Below are positions 53,550-62,012 of a stretch of DNA of 64,000 nucleotides, piece after piece (the first letter of the stretch is position 1; each line of letters begins with the position of its first letter). The notes beneath the pieces were generated by a model. The model was given only the letters and a program-made list of their open reading frames with translations. It did not search any database and was not told the origin of the DNA. Position numbers and translations under genes: made by a program. Source of the DNA: VXNE01 sp965116625 (GTDB lineage: Bacteria; Pseudomonadota; Gammaproteobacteria; Pseudomonadales; Azotimanducaceae); contig OZ220717.1 of assembly GCA_965116625.1 (NCBI GenBank), positions 2,666,001 through 2,730,000 on the forward strand, read 5' to 3'.

Positions 53550-55229
53550 TCAGCCATTGATCATGGGGAGCCGCAACCCATGCGCGTTGGCGCAGTCAAT
53601 GGCGGACCGGTAACCCGCATCCGCGTGCCGGCAGACGCCCGACGCCGGGTCATTCCACAAGACGCGCCGCAGGCGCGTCGCCGCCGCGTCGGTACCGTCC
53701 GCGACGATCACGAGACCCGCGTGCTGAGAGAACCCCATGCCGACGCCGCCGCCGTGGTGGAAAGACACCCAGGTGGCGCCGCTCACGGCATTCAGGAGGG
53801 CGTTCAGCACAGGCCAGTCCGACACGGCATCGCTGCCGTCCTTCATCGACTCCGTTTCCCTGTTCGGACTGGCGACAGAGCCCGAATCGAGATGGTCGCG
53901 GCCGATCGCGACCGGCGCCTTCAGTTCCCCGCTCGCCACCATTTCATTGAACGCGAGGCCCAGTCGATGGCGCTGGCCGAGACCGACCCAGCATATGCGC
54001 GCAGGCAACCCCTGGAACCGAATGCGCCGGCTCGCCATGTCCAGCCAGTTGTGCAGGTGGGGATCGTCCGGAATGAGTTCCTTTACCTTCCGGTCCGTCC
54101 GGTAGATGTCTTCGGGATCGCCGCTCAGGGCAACCCAGCGGAACGGACCGACCCCGCGGCAGAAAAGCGGGCGGATGTAGGCGGGAACGAAACCCGGAAA
54201 GGCGAAGGCGTCCTCCACGCCCGCTTCCAGTGCCACCTGGCGAATGTTGTTGCCGTAGTCGAACGTCGGAATGCCCATGCGTTGAAACCCGAGCATCGCC
54301 TGCACATGGACGGCAATGGATTTCCTCGCTTCGCGGGCGACGCGCGATTTGTCCGACTTCTGTTCATCTAGCCATCGGTCCACCGTCCAGCCGACGGGCA
54401 GGTAGCCGTGTGCCGGATCGTGCGCGGAAGTCTGGTCGGTGACCGCATGCGGTCGAATACCCTTCTCGAGGATGCGAGGCAGCACCTCGGCCGCGTTGCC
54501 GAGCAGGGCAACGGACACGGCGTTTCCGGACCGGCAGCCGGAATCGATGATTTCCATGGCACGTTCGAGGGTCTCGACCCGGTGGTCGACGTAGCCCGTG
54601 CGGTGGCGAAAGTCGATGCGGCTTTGCTGGCACTCGACGGTCAGGCTGGATGCCCCGGCAAGTGAGGCGGCCAGGGGCTGAGCGCCTCCCATTCCGCCGA
54701 GCCCGGCAGTGAGAATCCACTTGCCGCGCAAATCGCCGCCGTAGTGCTGGCGCGCCATTTCCACGAACGTTTCGTAGGTTCCCTGGATGATGCCCTGCGA
54801 ACCGATGTAGATCCACGAGCCGGCCGTCATCTGCCCGAACATCATCAGGCCGAGTTGATCGAGCCGATTGAACTCCTCCCAGTTGGCCCAATGCGGGACG
54901 AGATTGGAATTGGCGATCAGGACACGCGGCGCATCGGGATGGGTTTGTGCGACCAGAACGGGCTTGCCGCTCTGCACGAGCAGCGTCTCGTTCGCTTCCA
55001 GACGCTCAAGCGTCTTGATGATCTTGAAGTAGCAATCCCAGTCGCGGGCCGCTTTGCCGATGCCGCCATAGACGACCAGTTCGTCCGGGTTCTCGGCGAC
55101 ATCAGGGTGGAGATTGTTCATCAGAAGCCGGATAGGAGCTTCCGTCGTCCAGTGTTTGGCGGTGATGGAGGCGCCGGTCGGCGGTTGTATGTCCGTGGCG
55201 GGCGATGACATCTGGGCGGCCGTGTTCAA
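53550..55229 (-). CDS. hutU: Urocanate hydratase
   Basis: Second step: hydration of urocanate to imidazolonepropionate, with tightly bound NAD+ as electrophile. The protein has 559 residues. The NAD loop is 'ILTAGLGGMGGAQPLAAS', with family blocks 'MTAGSWIYIGSQGIIQGTYE', 'PARICWVGLGQRHRLGLAFN' and the conserved region 'TWVSFHHGGGVGMGFSQHAG' near the end. A TTG opens the frame at 55229 directly after GAGGAG, too close for a good site, so the ATG at 55211 may be the true start. A candidate HutC operator lies about 100 bases upstream. It is the first gene of hutU-hutH. Confidence 0.95.
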   Translation of the reverse strand: MNTAAQMSSPATDIQPPTGASITAKHWTTEAPIRLLMNNLHPDVAENPDELVVYGGIGKAARDWDCYFKIIKTLERLEANETLLVQSGKPVLVAQTHPDAPRVLIANSNLVPHWANWEEFNRLDQLGLMMFGQMTAGSWIYIGSQGIIQGTYETFVEMARQHYGGDLRGKWILTAGLGGMGGAQPLAASLAGASSLTVECQQSRIDFRHRTGYVDHRVETLERAMEIIDSGCRSGNAVSVALLGNAAEVLPRILEKGIRPHAVTDQTSAHDPAHGYLPVGWTVDRWLDEQKSDKSRVAREARKSIAVHVQAMLGFQRMGIPTFDYGNNIRQVALEAGVEDAFAFPGFVPAYIRPLFCRGVGPFRWVALSGDPEDIYRTDRKVKELIPDDPHLHNWLDMASRRIRFQGLPARICWVGLGQRHRLGLAFNEMVASGELKAPVAIGRDHLDSGSVASPNRETESMKDGSDAVSDWPVLNALLNAVSGATWVSFHHGGGVGMGFSQHAGLVIVADGTDAAATRLRRVLWNDPASGVCRHADAGYRSAIDCANAHGLRLPMING

Positions 55230-55330
55230 CTCCTCTTCAGGGCCGCGACCAAGTACGCTCGGAGCGATCTTGGCGGCACCCCGCCGAACCCGAGAGGCTT
55301 GCGTCCTCTGCAGGTTAGGTCTAGTAATAT

Positions 55331-55344
55331 CTAGAATTATATAG
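55331..55344. promoter_or_regulatory. Candidate HutC operator upstream of hutU
   Basis: CTAGAATTATATAG, a near-palindrome. Its reverse complement matches 59749-59762 (upstream of hutI) at 13 of 14 positions and 56288-56301 (hutC/hutF) at 11 of 14. It lies in the AT-rich promoter zone of hutU in otherwise GC-rich DNA. Confidence 0.6.
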
Positions 55345-55400
55345 GCAATAAATCGGGAGCGTCTACCACCCGGTACGGGTCTGGACGGGGGTGAACCGCG

Positions 55401-55419
55401 GCGGGCCCGAAGGGCCCGC
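55401..55419 (-). terminator. Hairpin after hutC
   Basis: GCGGGCCC and GGGCCCGC pair around a short loop. On the hutC strand the hairpin closes with a C-UUCG-G tetraloop, very stable, 14 bases after the stop. No T run follows, so efficiency as an intrinsic terminator is doubtful; two T follow on the plus strand. Confidence 0.45.
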
Positions 55420-55432
55420 TTGCGTCATGGCG

Positions 55433-56143
55433 CTACGGCGTCCAGCGGCCGGAGACGTCGTACCGCGAACCCGGGTGATAGAGGCGGACCAGCGTGGCTA
55501 CCGAACCCTGAATCCAGGTGCGCCGGTTGATGACGAGGCACGGCTCGCGGGCGGGCATTTGCAACAGTTTCCGCTGCTCGGAGGTTGGCATGACCGCCTC
55601 TATGCTCTGCTCCACCTCGTGCGGGGGCGAAATCTCCATCAGGTATGCGGAGGGGGTCGTCCGGGAGAGATCCGTTCGCATGAAGTCCGGCGCCACCCGA
55701 GGGTTGATGTAGCGGTCCTCCAGCTGAATCGGAATGCCTTGGCCGCGGTGGACGATGATCGAGTGGAATACCTTGGTGCCGGCCGGCAGGTGCAGCGCCG
55801 CGCCGATATCCGCATCGGCTGGTTCCGCGCACAACTCGATCACCCGATTGTCGTATTCGCGACTGCGGCTGCGGATTTCCTCTGCGATATTCGTGACCCG
55901 CAGCAATTCGCCATGGGACCGATGTTCCGCCACGAAGGTGCCGACACCCGGCGCCCGTTCGACGAAGCCCTCATTGGCTAGTTCGGACATCGCCTTGTTG
56001 GCCGTCAGCCGGGACACGCCGGACTGCGCCGCCAATTCGATGTCGGGCGGAACCCGATCGCCGACCTTCCATTCCCCGGAAATGATCTTGTCGAGGATCT
56101 TCTTCTTGAGTTTCAGGTACGGCGGGGCGGGCCGGTTCGCCAT
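55433..56143 (-). CDS. hutC: Histidine utilization repressor (GntR/HutC family)
   Basis: Repressor of the hut genes that is released by urocanate in known systems. A GntR winged helix occupies the first 75 residues ('VPPDIELAAQSGVSRLTANK' with 'NEGFVERAPGVGTFVAE'), followed by the UTRA ligand domain (about 95-235) with 'LEDRYINPRVAPDF' and 'CLVINRRTW', typical of HutC. The protein has 236 residues. It is divergent from hutF, with a candidate operator between them. The three similar AT-rich operators in this window are its likely targets. Confidence 0.9.
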   Translation of the reverse strand: MANRPAPPYLKLKKKILDKIISGEWKVGDRVPPDIELAAQSGVSRLTANKAMSELANEGFVERAPGVGTFVAEHRSHGELLRVTNIAEEIRSRSREYDNRVIELCAEPADADIGAALHLPAGTKVFHSIIVHRGQGIPIQLEDRYINPRVAPDFMRTDLSRTTPSAYLMEISPPHEVEQSIEAVMPTSEQRKLLQMPAREPCLVINRRTWIQGSVATLVRLYHPGSRYDVSGRWTP

Positions 56144-56287
56144 TGCGGAAACCCCGAAGCTGTGCTGGAGGACGGGTCTGTGGCTGCGGCCGGATAGCGA
56201 GCGGCTCCGCCGCCATGCAGATCACTATATCCCATCTCACCGTGGCGTCACAGGCGCCCGGAAACCCGCCTCCAGCGGACCGGACTT

Positions 56288-56301
56288 CTATACATATCTA
56301 G
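56288..56301. promoter_or_regulatory. Candidate HutC operator between hutC and hutF
   Basis: CTATACATATCTAG matches the motif CTATATAATTCTAG seen before hutU and hutI at 11 of 14 positions. It lies 47 bases before the hutF start and 145 before hutC, so it could serve both divergent promoters. Confidence 0.5.
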
Positions 56302-56347
56302 ATGATAGGATGCGGCCTTTGGTGTTCGACGAAGGTGGAACGAGCCC

Positions 56348-57700
56348 ATGCAACTGCACTTCGAGTCGGCCCTGCTGCCGAACGGGTGGCAAGACTCCGT
56401 CGCGGTGCGCGTCGATGCCGACGGCATCATTCTCGCCGTCGAACCGAAGCGGTCGTCTCGCCGGTCCGCGCCGATCCGGGGCGCCGCCATTCCCGGCATG
56501 CCGAACGTGCACTGCCATGCGCACCAGCGTGTCTTCGCCGGGCTTGCCGAGCGGTCGGACCGTCGCGACGATTCCTTCTGGTCCTGGCGCGAGATCATGT
56601 ACCGGTGCCTAGCCGGCATGAATCCGGAGCTGCTCAGGTGCGTCGCCGGCCAGCTCTACGTGGAACTACTGAAAGGTGGCTACACCCACGTCGTCGAGTT
56701 CCACTACCTGCACCACGATCCCGAGGGGTCGTGCTACGGGAACCCGGCCGCCCTTGGGATAGCGATTCTGGAGGCGGCGGACCTCGCCGGCATCGGGATC
56801 ACCTGCCTGCCCACGATGTACGCCTATTCCGACTTCGGAAGCCTTTCCCCGTTGCAGGCGCAACGCCGCTTCGTCAACGACACATCGAGCTTTCTGGAAA
56901 TCCACGCGCGCCTTGACCGTCTGGCCCGGGACAGGCCGGCTGCGCAAGCGGGTGTCGCGTTTCACTCGTTGCGCGCCGTCGACCGGAACATGATGGGCGA
57001 GATTCTCGCCGCGGTTCCCGAGGTCCCCGTCCACATCCACGTTGCGGAACAGCTCGCGGAAGTGGAGGCGTGCCGGGCCTGGTCCGGCCGCAGGCCCGTG
57101 GAATGGCTACTTGGGTCGTTTGAAATCGACGGGCGATGGTGCGTTGTGCACGCTACCCACATGACCGATGCGGAGGCGCGGGCGCTGGCTGCATCCGGTG
57201 CCGTGGTGGGGATTTGCCCGACCACGGAGGCGAATCTCGGGGACGGCGTATTCAATGCCGAACCGTATTTTTCGCGCGGGGGAGCCTTCGCGATCGGTTC
57301 CGACAGCAATGTGGCGACCGAGGCCGGTCAGGAACTGCGTTTGTTCGAATACGGACAGCGACTGCATTGGCGGCGCCGCTGCGTGCTCACCAACTCGGCC
57401 ACCGGGGTTCCCTCGGGACTTTTCCAGGCCGCGCTCGCCGGCGGTGCCCGGGCCTCGGGTGCGAAGGTCGGGGCCATCGCGCCCGGTCATCGTGCCGACA
57501 TAGTCGTCCTCGACTCGGCAGACGCACGACTTGTCGGGCGCACGGGTGACGACCTGATCGACTGTTGGCTGTTTTCCGGGACCGCCGACGTTGTTCGCGA
57601 CGTCTATGTCGCGGGCAAGCGGGTGATCAGCGACGGCCACCACGAATACGAGCGGCAGATCTACGAGGACTATTGCGCCGCTATCCGGAAACTCACGTAG
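56348..57700 (+). CDS. hutF: Formimidoylglutamate deiminase
   Basis: Fourth step in the five-step route: N-formimidoyl-L-glutamate is deaminated to N-formyl-L-glutamate. The protein has 450 residues of the amidohydrolase superfamily. Metal ligands: 'PNVHCHAHQRVFAGL' (first His pair), a histidine in 'VHIHVAEQLAEVEACRAW', a third in 'CVVHATHM', and the aspartate in 'AIGSDSNV'. An unusual feature is that it is transcribed opposite to all other hut genes. It converges on hutG with an 8-base overlap of the coding ends. Confidence 0.93.
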   Translation: MQLHFESALLPNGWQDSVAVRVDADGIILAVEPKRSSRRSAPIRGAAIPGMPNVHCHAHQRVFAGLAERSDRRDDSFWSWREIMYRCLAGMNPELLRCVAGQLYVELLKGGYTHVVEFHYLHHDPEGSCYGNPAALGIAILEAADLAGIGITCLPTMYAYSDFGSLSPLQAQRRFVNDTSSFLEIHARLDRLARDRPAAQAGVAFHSLRAVDRNMMGEILAAVPEVPVHIHVAEQLAEVEACRAWSGRRPVEWLLGSFEIDGRWCVVHATHMTDAEARALAASGAVVGICPTTEANLGDGVFNAEPYFSRGGAFAIGSDSNVATEAGQELRLFEYGQRLHWRRRCVLTNSATGVPSGLFQAALAGGARASGAKVGAIAPGHRADIVVLDSADARLVGRTGDDLIDCWLFSGTADVVRDVYVAGKRVISDGHHEYERQIYEDYCAAIRKLT

Positions 57701-58490
57701 CGACCGACCGCTCCACGGCAACGGTGAGCGCGCCTAGGATGGCCCGCAACGCGTGTCGAAGGGGTGTTGCCCGCGTTGCATTGACCGTTAGTTTGCCCCT
57801 GTCGAGGTAGGCCCGCTGCGAGATCTCCATCTGCATCGCGTGACAACCCTGTTCCGGCCGGCCGTAGTGCCGGGTGATGTAGCCGCCGATGAACCGGCCG
57901 TTTACGGCGTAGGAGAAACCGCCACGGGAGACGGCCTCGCGGATCGGGCGCTCGAACTCCTCGCCGCAGGATCGCCCGTTCGCCGTACCGAGGTTCAGAA
58001 CCGGCAGTTCGCCCTCGAACAATCTGGGGACCACCGGCGCGATCGAGTGCGCGTCATAGATGACCGCTAGGCCGAAACTGCGAAGGGTGGCGTCGACGAG
58101 TTCAGCCAGGGCGTCGTGGTAAGGGTTCCAGAAGTGTTCGATTCTCTCGTTCGTCTCCCCGGCGCTGGGCTCACGCCCTGGGCGATAGATGGGGTCCCCG
58201 TTAAACGTCGAGGTCGGACAGACGCCGGTCGAGGGATGATCGGCGTAAAGTTCGGCATCCTGTGGAGGCCGGTTGAGGTCCACGACGTAGCGGGACAGGT
58301 TGGCGACGATGGTCGTGACGCCGATGGCGGGCAGGAAGTCGTACAGTTCAGGGACACGCCAGTCCGTGTCCGGGAGCGTATCCGCCGCGTTGGTCAATCG
58401 GCTGCGCAGGTCCGGCGGGAGCACCGTCCCCGAATGGGGAAAACTGGCGATGATGGGTGATTCGCGGCGTTCGATCCGGCAGATTTCCAC
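57693..58490 (-). CDS. hutG: N-formylglutamate deformylase
   Basis: Last step: N-formyl-L-glutamate to L-glutamate and formate. The protein has 265 residues of the N-formylglutamate amidohydrolase family. Metal-binding and catalytic blocks: 'ASFPHSGTVLP' at the N-terminus, 'VVDLNRPPQDAELY', 'HDALAELVD', 'AVIYDAHSIAP' and 'VNGRFIGGYITRHYG'. It lies downstream of hutI with a six-base gap, so hutI-hutG form one unit, and it ends within the 3' end of hutF on the other strand. Confidence 0.93.
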   Translation of the reverse strand: MEICRIERRESPIIASFPHSGTVLPPDLRSRLTNAADTLPDTDWRVPELYDFLPAIGVTTIVANLSRYVVDLNRPPQDAELYADHPSTGVCPTSTFNGDPIYRPGREPSAGETNERIEHFWNPYHDALAELVDATLRSFGLAVIYDAHSIAPVVPRLFEGELPVLNLGTANGRSCGEEFERPIREAVSRGGFSYAVNGRFIGGYITRHYGRPEQGCHAMQMEISQRAYLDRGKLTVNATRATPLRHALRAILGALTVAVERSVAT

Positions 58491-58496
58491 CGCCGA

Positions 58497-59711
58497 TCAG
58501 GTCCTCTCCAGGCCGTCGACCCAGACCCGTTTGCATCGGTTCTCACCTATCCTGTAGGCAAGTTCCGCCGGGTCGCGGATGTCCCAGAGCACCAGGTCGG
58601 CGCGCTTGCCGACTTCGATGGTTCCCTTGGAATTCCCTTCGCCCAGCGCACGCGCAGCGTTGCGGGTCACGCCGGCCAGTGCCTCGTCCGGAGTCAGCCC
58701 GAACAGGACGCAGGCCATGTTCATTGCCGTCAGGATGGAACAGACGGGCGAACTCCCGGGGTTGCAGTCGGTGGCGATGGCGATCCCGACTCCGTTGGCG
58801 CGGAGCGCCTCGACAGGCGGTTTCCTGGACTCCCCCAGATAGTAGAAAGCCCCGGGCAAGAGCACCGCGGTCGTCCGCCGCTCGGCAAGACAGGCGGCGT
58901 CCGACGGGTCCAGATACTCGAGGTGATCGACCGACAAGGCGCCGTGATCGGCAGCCATCCGCGCGCCGCCGGAATCGGACAGCTGTTCGGCGTGCAGCCG
59001 AACGGGGAGTCCGCAATTCCGGGCAGCCGCGAACACCCGGCGCACTTGATTGACCGAGAACCCAACCGTTTCGCAAAACGCATCCACGGAATCCAGTTGC
59101 CCGGTGGCATCGAGTTCCGGAAGCATCTCCGCGCAGACGTGGTCGATGTAGGCGTCCGCCTTGCCGTGCATCTCGGCCGGCACGGCATGCGCGCCGAGAA
59201 ACGTCTTATGCACGTCGATCCGGTACCGCCTTTCCAGTTCGCAGGCGACTTCCAGCATCTTCAGTTCCGACTCGATATCGAGGCCGTACCCGGTCTTGAT
59301 TTCCACGGTGGTCACGCCTTCCGCCATCAAGGCTTCGAGCCGTGGCGCGGACTGCCGATAGAGTGCCTGGGCGGCGGAGCGCCTCGTGCTGGAAACGGTC
59401 GCCTGAATACCGCGCCCCTGGGCGGCCAGTTCCACATAGGTCCGTCCCGATATCCGTTCGCTGAACTCCGCCGACCGTTCGCCCGCGTGAACGAGATGCG
59501 TGTGGCAATCGATCAGTCCCGGCGTCAGCATCATGCCGTCGCAGTCAACGATGGCGGCGTCCTCGTCGATCGGGATTCGCGATGGGTTGGGCTCCACGTG
59601 CGTGATGACGCCGTTCCGGCAACCCATTGCCGCATTGCTGAGAATTCCATACGGTCCGGCATCTTCGACCATGGTGGCAAGGGTGACGTTGCGCAATACG
59701 GTTTGGCTCAT
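58497..59711 (-). CDS. hutI: Imidazolonepropionase
   Basis: Third step: ring opening of 4-imidazolone-5-propionate to N-formimidoyl-L-glutamate. The protein has 404 residues of the amidohydrolase superfamily. Motifs: 'LIDCHTHLVHAGERSAEF' (metal His pair and substrate residues), 'VTTVEIKTGYGLD', 'RLHAEQLSDSGGARMAADHG' and 'VGIAIATDCNPGSSP' (metal aspartate). A candidate HutC operator lies 38 bases upstream of the start. It begins the hutI-hutG unit. Confidence 0.95.
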   Translation of the reverse strand: MSQTVLRNVTLATMVEDAGPYGILSNAAMGCRNGVITHVEPNPSRIPIDEDAAIVDCDGMMLTPGLIDCHTHLVHAGERSAEFSERISGRTYVELAAQGRGIQATVSSTRRSAAQALYRQSAPRLEALMAEGVTTVEIKTGYGLDIESELKMLEVACELERRYRIDVHKTFLGAHAVPAEMHGKADAYIDHVCAEMLPELDATGQLDSVDAFCETVGFSVNQVRRVFAAARNCGLPVRLHAEQLSDSGGARMAADHGALSVDHLEYLDPSDAACLAERRTTAVLLPGAFYYLGESRKPPVEALRANGVGIAIATDCNPGSSPVCSILTAMNMACVLFGLTPDEALAGVTRNAARALGEGNSKGTIEVGKRADLVLWDIRDPAELAYRIGENRCKRVWVDGLERT

Positions 59712-59748
59712 CGACGAATCCGGCTTCGGGGTCTATTCGACTTATTAT

Positions 59749-59762
59749 CTATATAATTCTAT
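59749..59762. promoter_or_regulatory. Candidate HutC operator upstream of hutI
   Basis: CTATATAATTCTAT, 13 of 14 identical to the reverse complement of the hutU site. It is 38 bases upstream of the hutI start, where the promoter is expected, inside an AT-rich block. Confidence 0.6.
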
Positions 59763-59947
59763 ATGTCTCAATGGCTGTCGGGACGGAGTGAGAGTTCGAT
59801 CATCAGCCTGAAGCCACGCATGGCGACCATCGAACTCGGTAGAGGAGACGCCTGACGCTGCCGCGACCCGTTCGGTCATGTTCACGCCTTCGACGAGGAC
59901 ATGTCCGGATTCCTGGACTGGTTCCGTAAGGTGGCGTTCTCGCTGCG

Positions 59948-61300
59948 CTACCTTGTTCGTTCGGGGACCACGATTTGGCCCAGGCGGCGCGTATGGGAGG
60001 CCTGATCGAAAAACTTCAGGAGAAAAGCGGCCAATCCCAGCAATCCTCCAATGACCAGGAAGTCCTGGCTGAAACTGAGATGTTTCCCCACCTCCGCGAA
60101 TGCTGCCCCGCCGGCTGTGCGGCTCAGGTTCGCAAGCGCCATGTAGACGGAGAACTGGGTTGCGGCCACCCCGGTCCAGCAGAGGTTCATGAACAAGGCG
60201 ATGGTGGCTATGAAGATGAGTTGGGTCGCGACGAGCATGAGAAAATACAAGGCGAGGACAATGGTCTGGTCATGAACGTGTTCGAAAAGCACACTCGCCA
60301 CGACGTGGACGGCCGCACTGGCGACGAGGGAGCACATCAGGAACCGCTGTGCCCCCACCCGGTCGATGACCGGGCCCAGGGCGATGCCGGCAACTGCCGC
60401 AATGAGCCCCATCCCGCTGATGAACTGACTGTATTTCGCGGCTGTTATCCCGACTACGTCGATCGCGAAACTAGGGAACAACGGCACCGCGATGCCGTTG
60501 CGCATGCTGTTCAAGAACTCGACGCCCATGAGGAGCAGGCTCATCGGGAGGGGCAGGACGCGAAGGAGGTCACGGAAGATTTTGACGATACCGGCGTCGG
60601 ATACCTCTTCTCTTTCCACAGCGCTGCCTGGTGTCCAGGGAAGCCTCCGCTCGCCCGGGCGCTCTCGGACGGCGGCGACAAAGAGAAAGATGGCAGCTAC
60701 CGTCACCGCGCAGACCAGTGCGGCGACCGAGAGACCGACCGCAGGAATCAGCGTCCCACACAACGCGCCAGCGGAGGCGGATCCCGCCACCTGCCCGGCC
60801 GCCATGAACGCATTGGCCCTGCCCCGCTCGCCCTCCGGCAGGATATCTACGGCCATGCCGTCCACGGCGACATCCTGGGTCGCGGCGAATGTATTGATGA
60901 TGAGACAGATCGCAGTCAACGGGACCAGGGATTCGAGGCCGGGATCTCCCATAAACGCCAGCGCCATGAGAGACAGGATCAAACCGCCCTGCGCCGCCAT
61001 GACCCATGGGCGCCGAAACCCCATGGGCAGGAACTTGAACCGGTCCATGAACGGGCCGGCGACCAGTTTCAATGCCCATGGCAACGAAACGACCGTCGTG
61101 AACCAGGTCAGGTCGGTGAGGCTCGTGCCCTCCTGGACGAGCCATGCGGGGATCGCTACGGTCATGAGCCCGAGGGGTACCCCCTGGGCAAAATAGAACG
61201 CGCAGAACGCGCCGAACCGCAGCCGGCGATGTTCGCTCAGGATCAGGGAGTCCCGTCCATCGGGGCGTTGGTAGGAAGATGACGACGGTCTGTCTTGCAC
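59948..61300 (-). CDS. MFS transporter of the PAT/AmpG-like family
   Basis: A 450-residue carrier with about 12-13 membrane segments. Signature blocks of the PAT (AmpG) group are clear: 'FYFAQGVPLGLMTVAIPAWL', 'WFTTVVSLPWALKLVAGPFM' followed by D-R-F-K-F, and 'AATQDVAVDGMAVDILP'. AmpG proper imports anhydromuropeptides; other members carry acetyl-CoA or unknown solutes. No cell-wall recycling genes are nearby. Placement beside the hut locus hints at import of an amino acid or its product, but that is inference, and the window has no classical histidine permease. Confidence 0.83.
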   Translation of the reverse strand: MQDRPSSSSYQRPDGRDSLILSEHRRLRFGAFCAFYFAQGVPLGLMTVAIPAWLVQEGTSLTDLTWFTTVVSLPWALKLVAGPFMDRFKFLPMGFRRPWVMAAQGGLILSLMALAFMGDPGLESLVPLTAICLIINTFAATQDVAVDGMAVDILPEGERGRANAFMAAGQVAGSASAGALCGTLIPAVGLSVAALVCAVTVAAIFLFVAAVRERPGERRLPWTPGSAVEREEVSDAGIVKIFRDLLRVLPLPMSLLLMGVEFLNSMRNGIAVPLFPSFAIDVVGITAAKYSQFISGMGLIAAVAGIALGPVIDRVGAQRFLMCSLVASAAVHVVASVLFEHVHDQTIVLALYFLMLVATQLIFIATIALFMNLCWTGVAATQFSVYMALANLSRTAGGAAFAEVGKHLSFSQDFLVIGGLLGLAAFLLKFFDQASHTRRLGQIVVPERTR

Positions 61301-61412
61301 GCTAATTGCTGAGCCGCTGATCGTAGAGAGTCATGCATCCAACCTGGACGCGTTGTTCATGGGGTGGGGCAGGGATTGTAAGCTCTTTGGCCTTGTTCTG
61401 GGGAGGCAGTGC

Positions 61413-61680
61413 ATCAAGCTCGGACTGGGAGACGGACGGCTCGGACCGGCGGGAGGCGCTCGCATCGCCCAACTCGCGAGGGAAGCAGAGTGGCTGGGCT
61501 ACGACGCGATCTGGACGTCGGAGATGTACGGTCGGACTGCTTCTGGCCCCTGGCGCGGGTCGGGGCGAGCACGGAGCGCATAAGGCTGGTCATGTCCATC
61601 ATGCAGGTCTCGACGCATCGGCGCAGGGAACGCCGGCAACGCCGCTTCCCGAGCCGCCGGACAACTCCCCCGTGACTTCG
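61413..61680 (+). pseudogene. LLM-class F420-dependent oxidoreductase remnant
   Basis: A GGGAGG at 61401-61406 is followed by ATC instead of ATG at 61413, then 'KLGLGDGRLGPAGG' and 'LAREAEWLGYDAIWTSEMYG', the opening of LLM-class flavin/F420 oxidoreductases. The frame then breaks. The next family block, 'ASTERIRLVMSIMQVSTHR', follows in another frame, consistent with one lost G near 61535. Nothing of the barrel remains after 61650. The mutated start and the frameshift both indicate a true pseudogene. Confidence 0.7.
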
Positions 61681-61895
61681 GCCTCGTGCGTCTCCTGTCC
61701 GAACAAAGCGGATTCGCCCCCCAACAGCGGCTTCCGTAGGCGACCGTCCTTCGGACCGCGGTCGCCGCCTCCAATAGCGCCGCACCTTCTCCCTCGAATC
61801 GCTCGGCCGCGAACGGTGCCGGCAACGCGTTCGGGTCCGGGTTGTCTCCTTCGGCCAATGCGGGTTTACTCACCGATCAGCTTCCCGGATTCATC

Positions 61896-61928
61896 CCGTG
61901 TGGACAACCTTCGCAGAATTCACAGCTA
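61896..61928. repeat. 33-bp interspersed repeat, copy 2
   Basis: Matches 17841-17873 at 29 of 33 positions with transitions only. It lies just after the oxidoreductase relic and before the aromatic hydroxylase gene. On the minus strand one frame stays conserved, reading C-E-F-C-E-G-C in both copies, so it may be a relic of a coding segment. Confidence 0.55.
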
Positions 61929-62012
61929 ACCCGGCTCGAATGGCGAAGGCGAGAGTTCTCCCACGGCCTGTAGAAGCGCATACTTCCAGTTGGCGTTCTG
62001 TTCCGGATTGAT

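Noticed and set aside
59975..61282. 435-residue plus-strand frame opposite the MFS carrier
   Set aside because: Strongly hydrophilic mirror of a membrane protein; the minus strand has the PAT/AmpG motifs.
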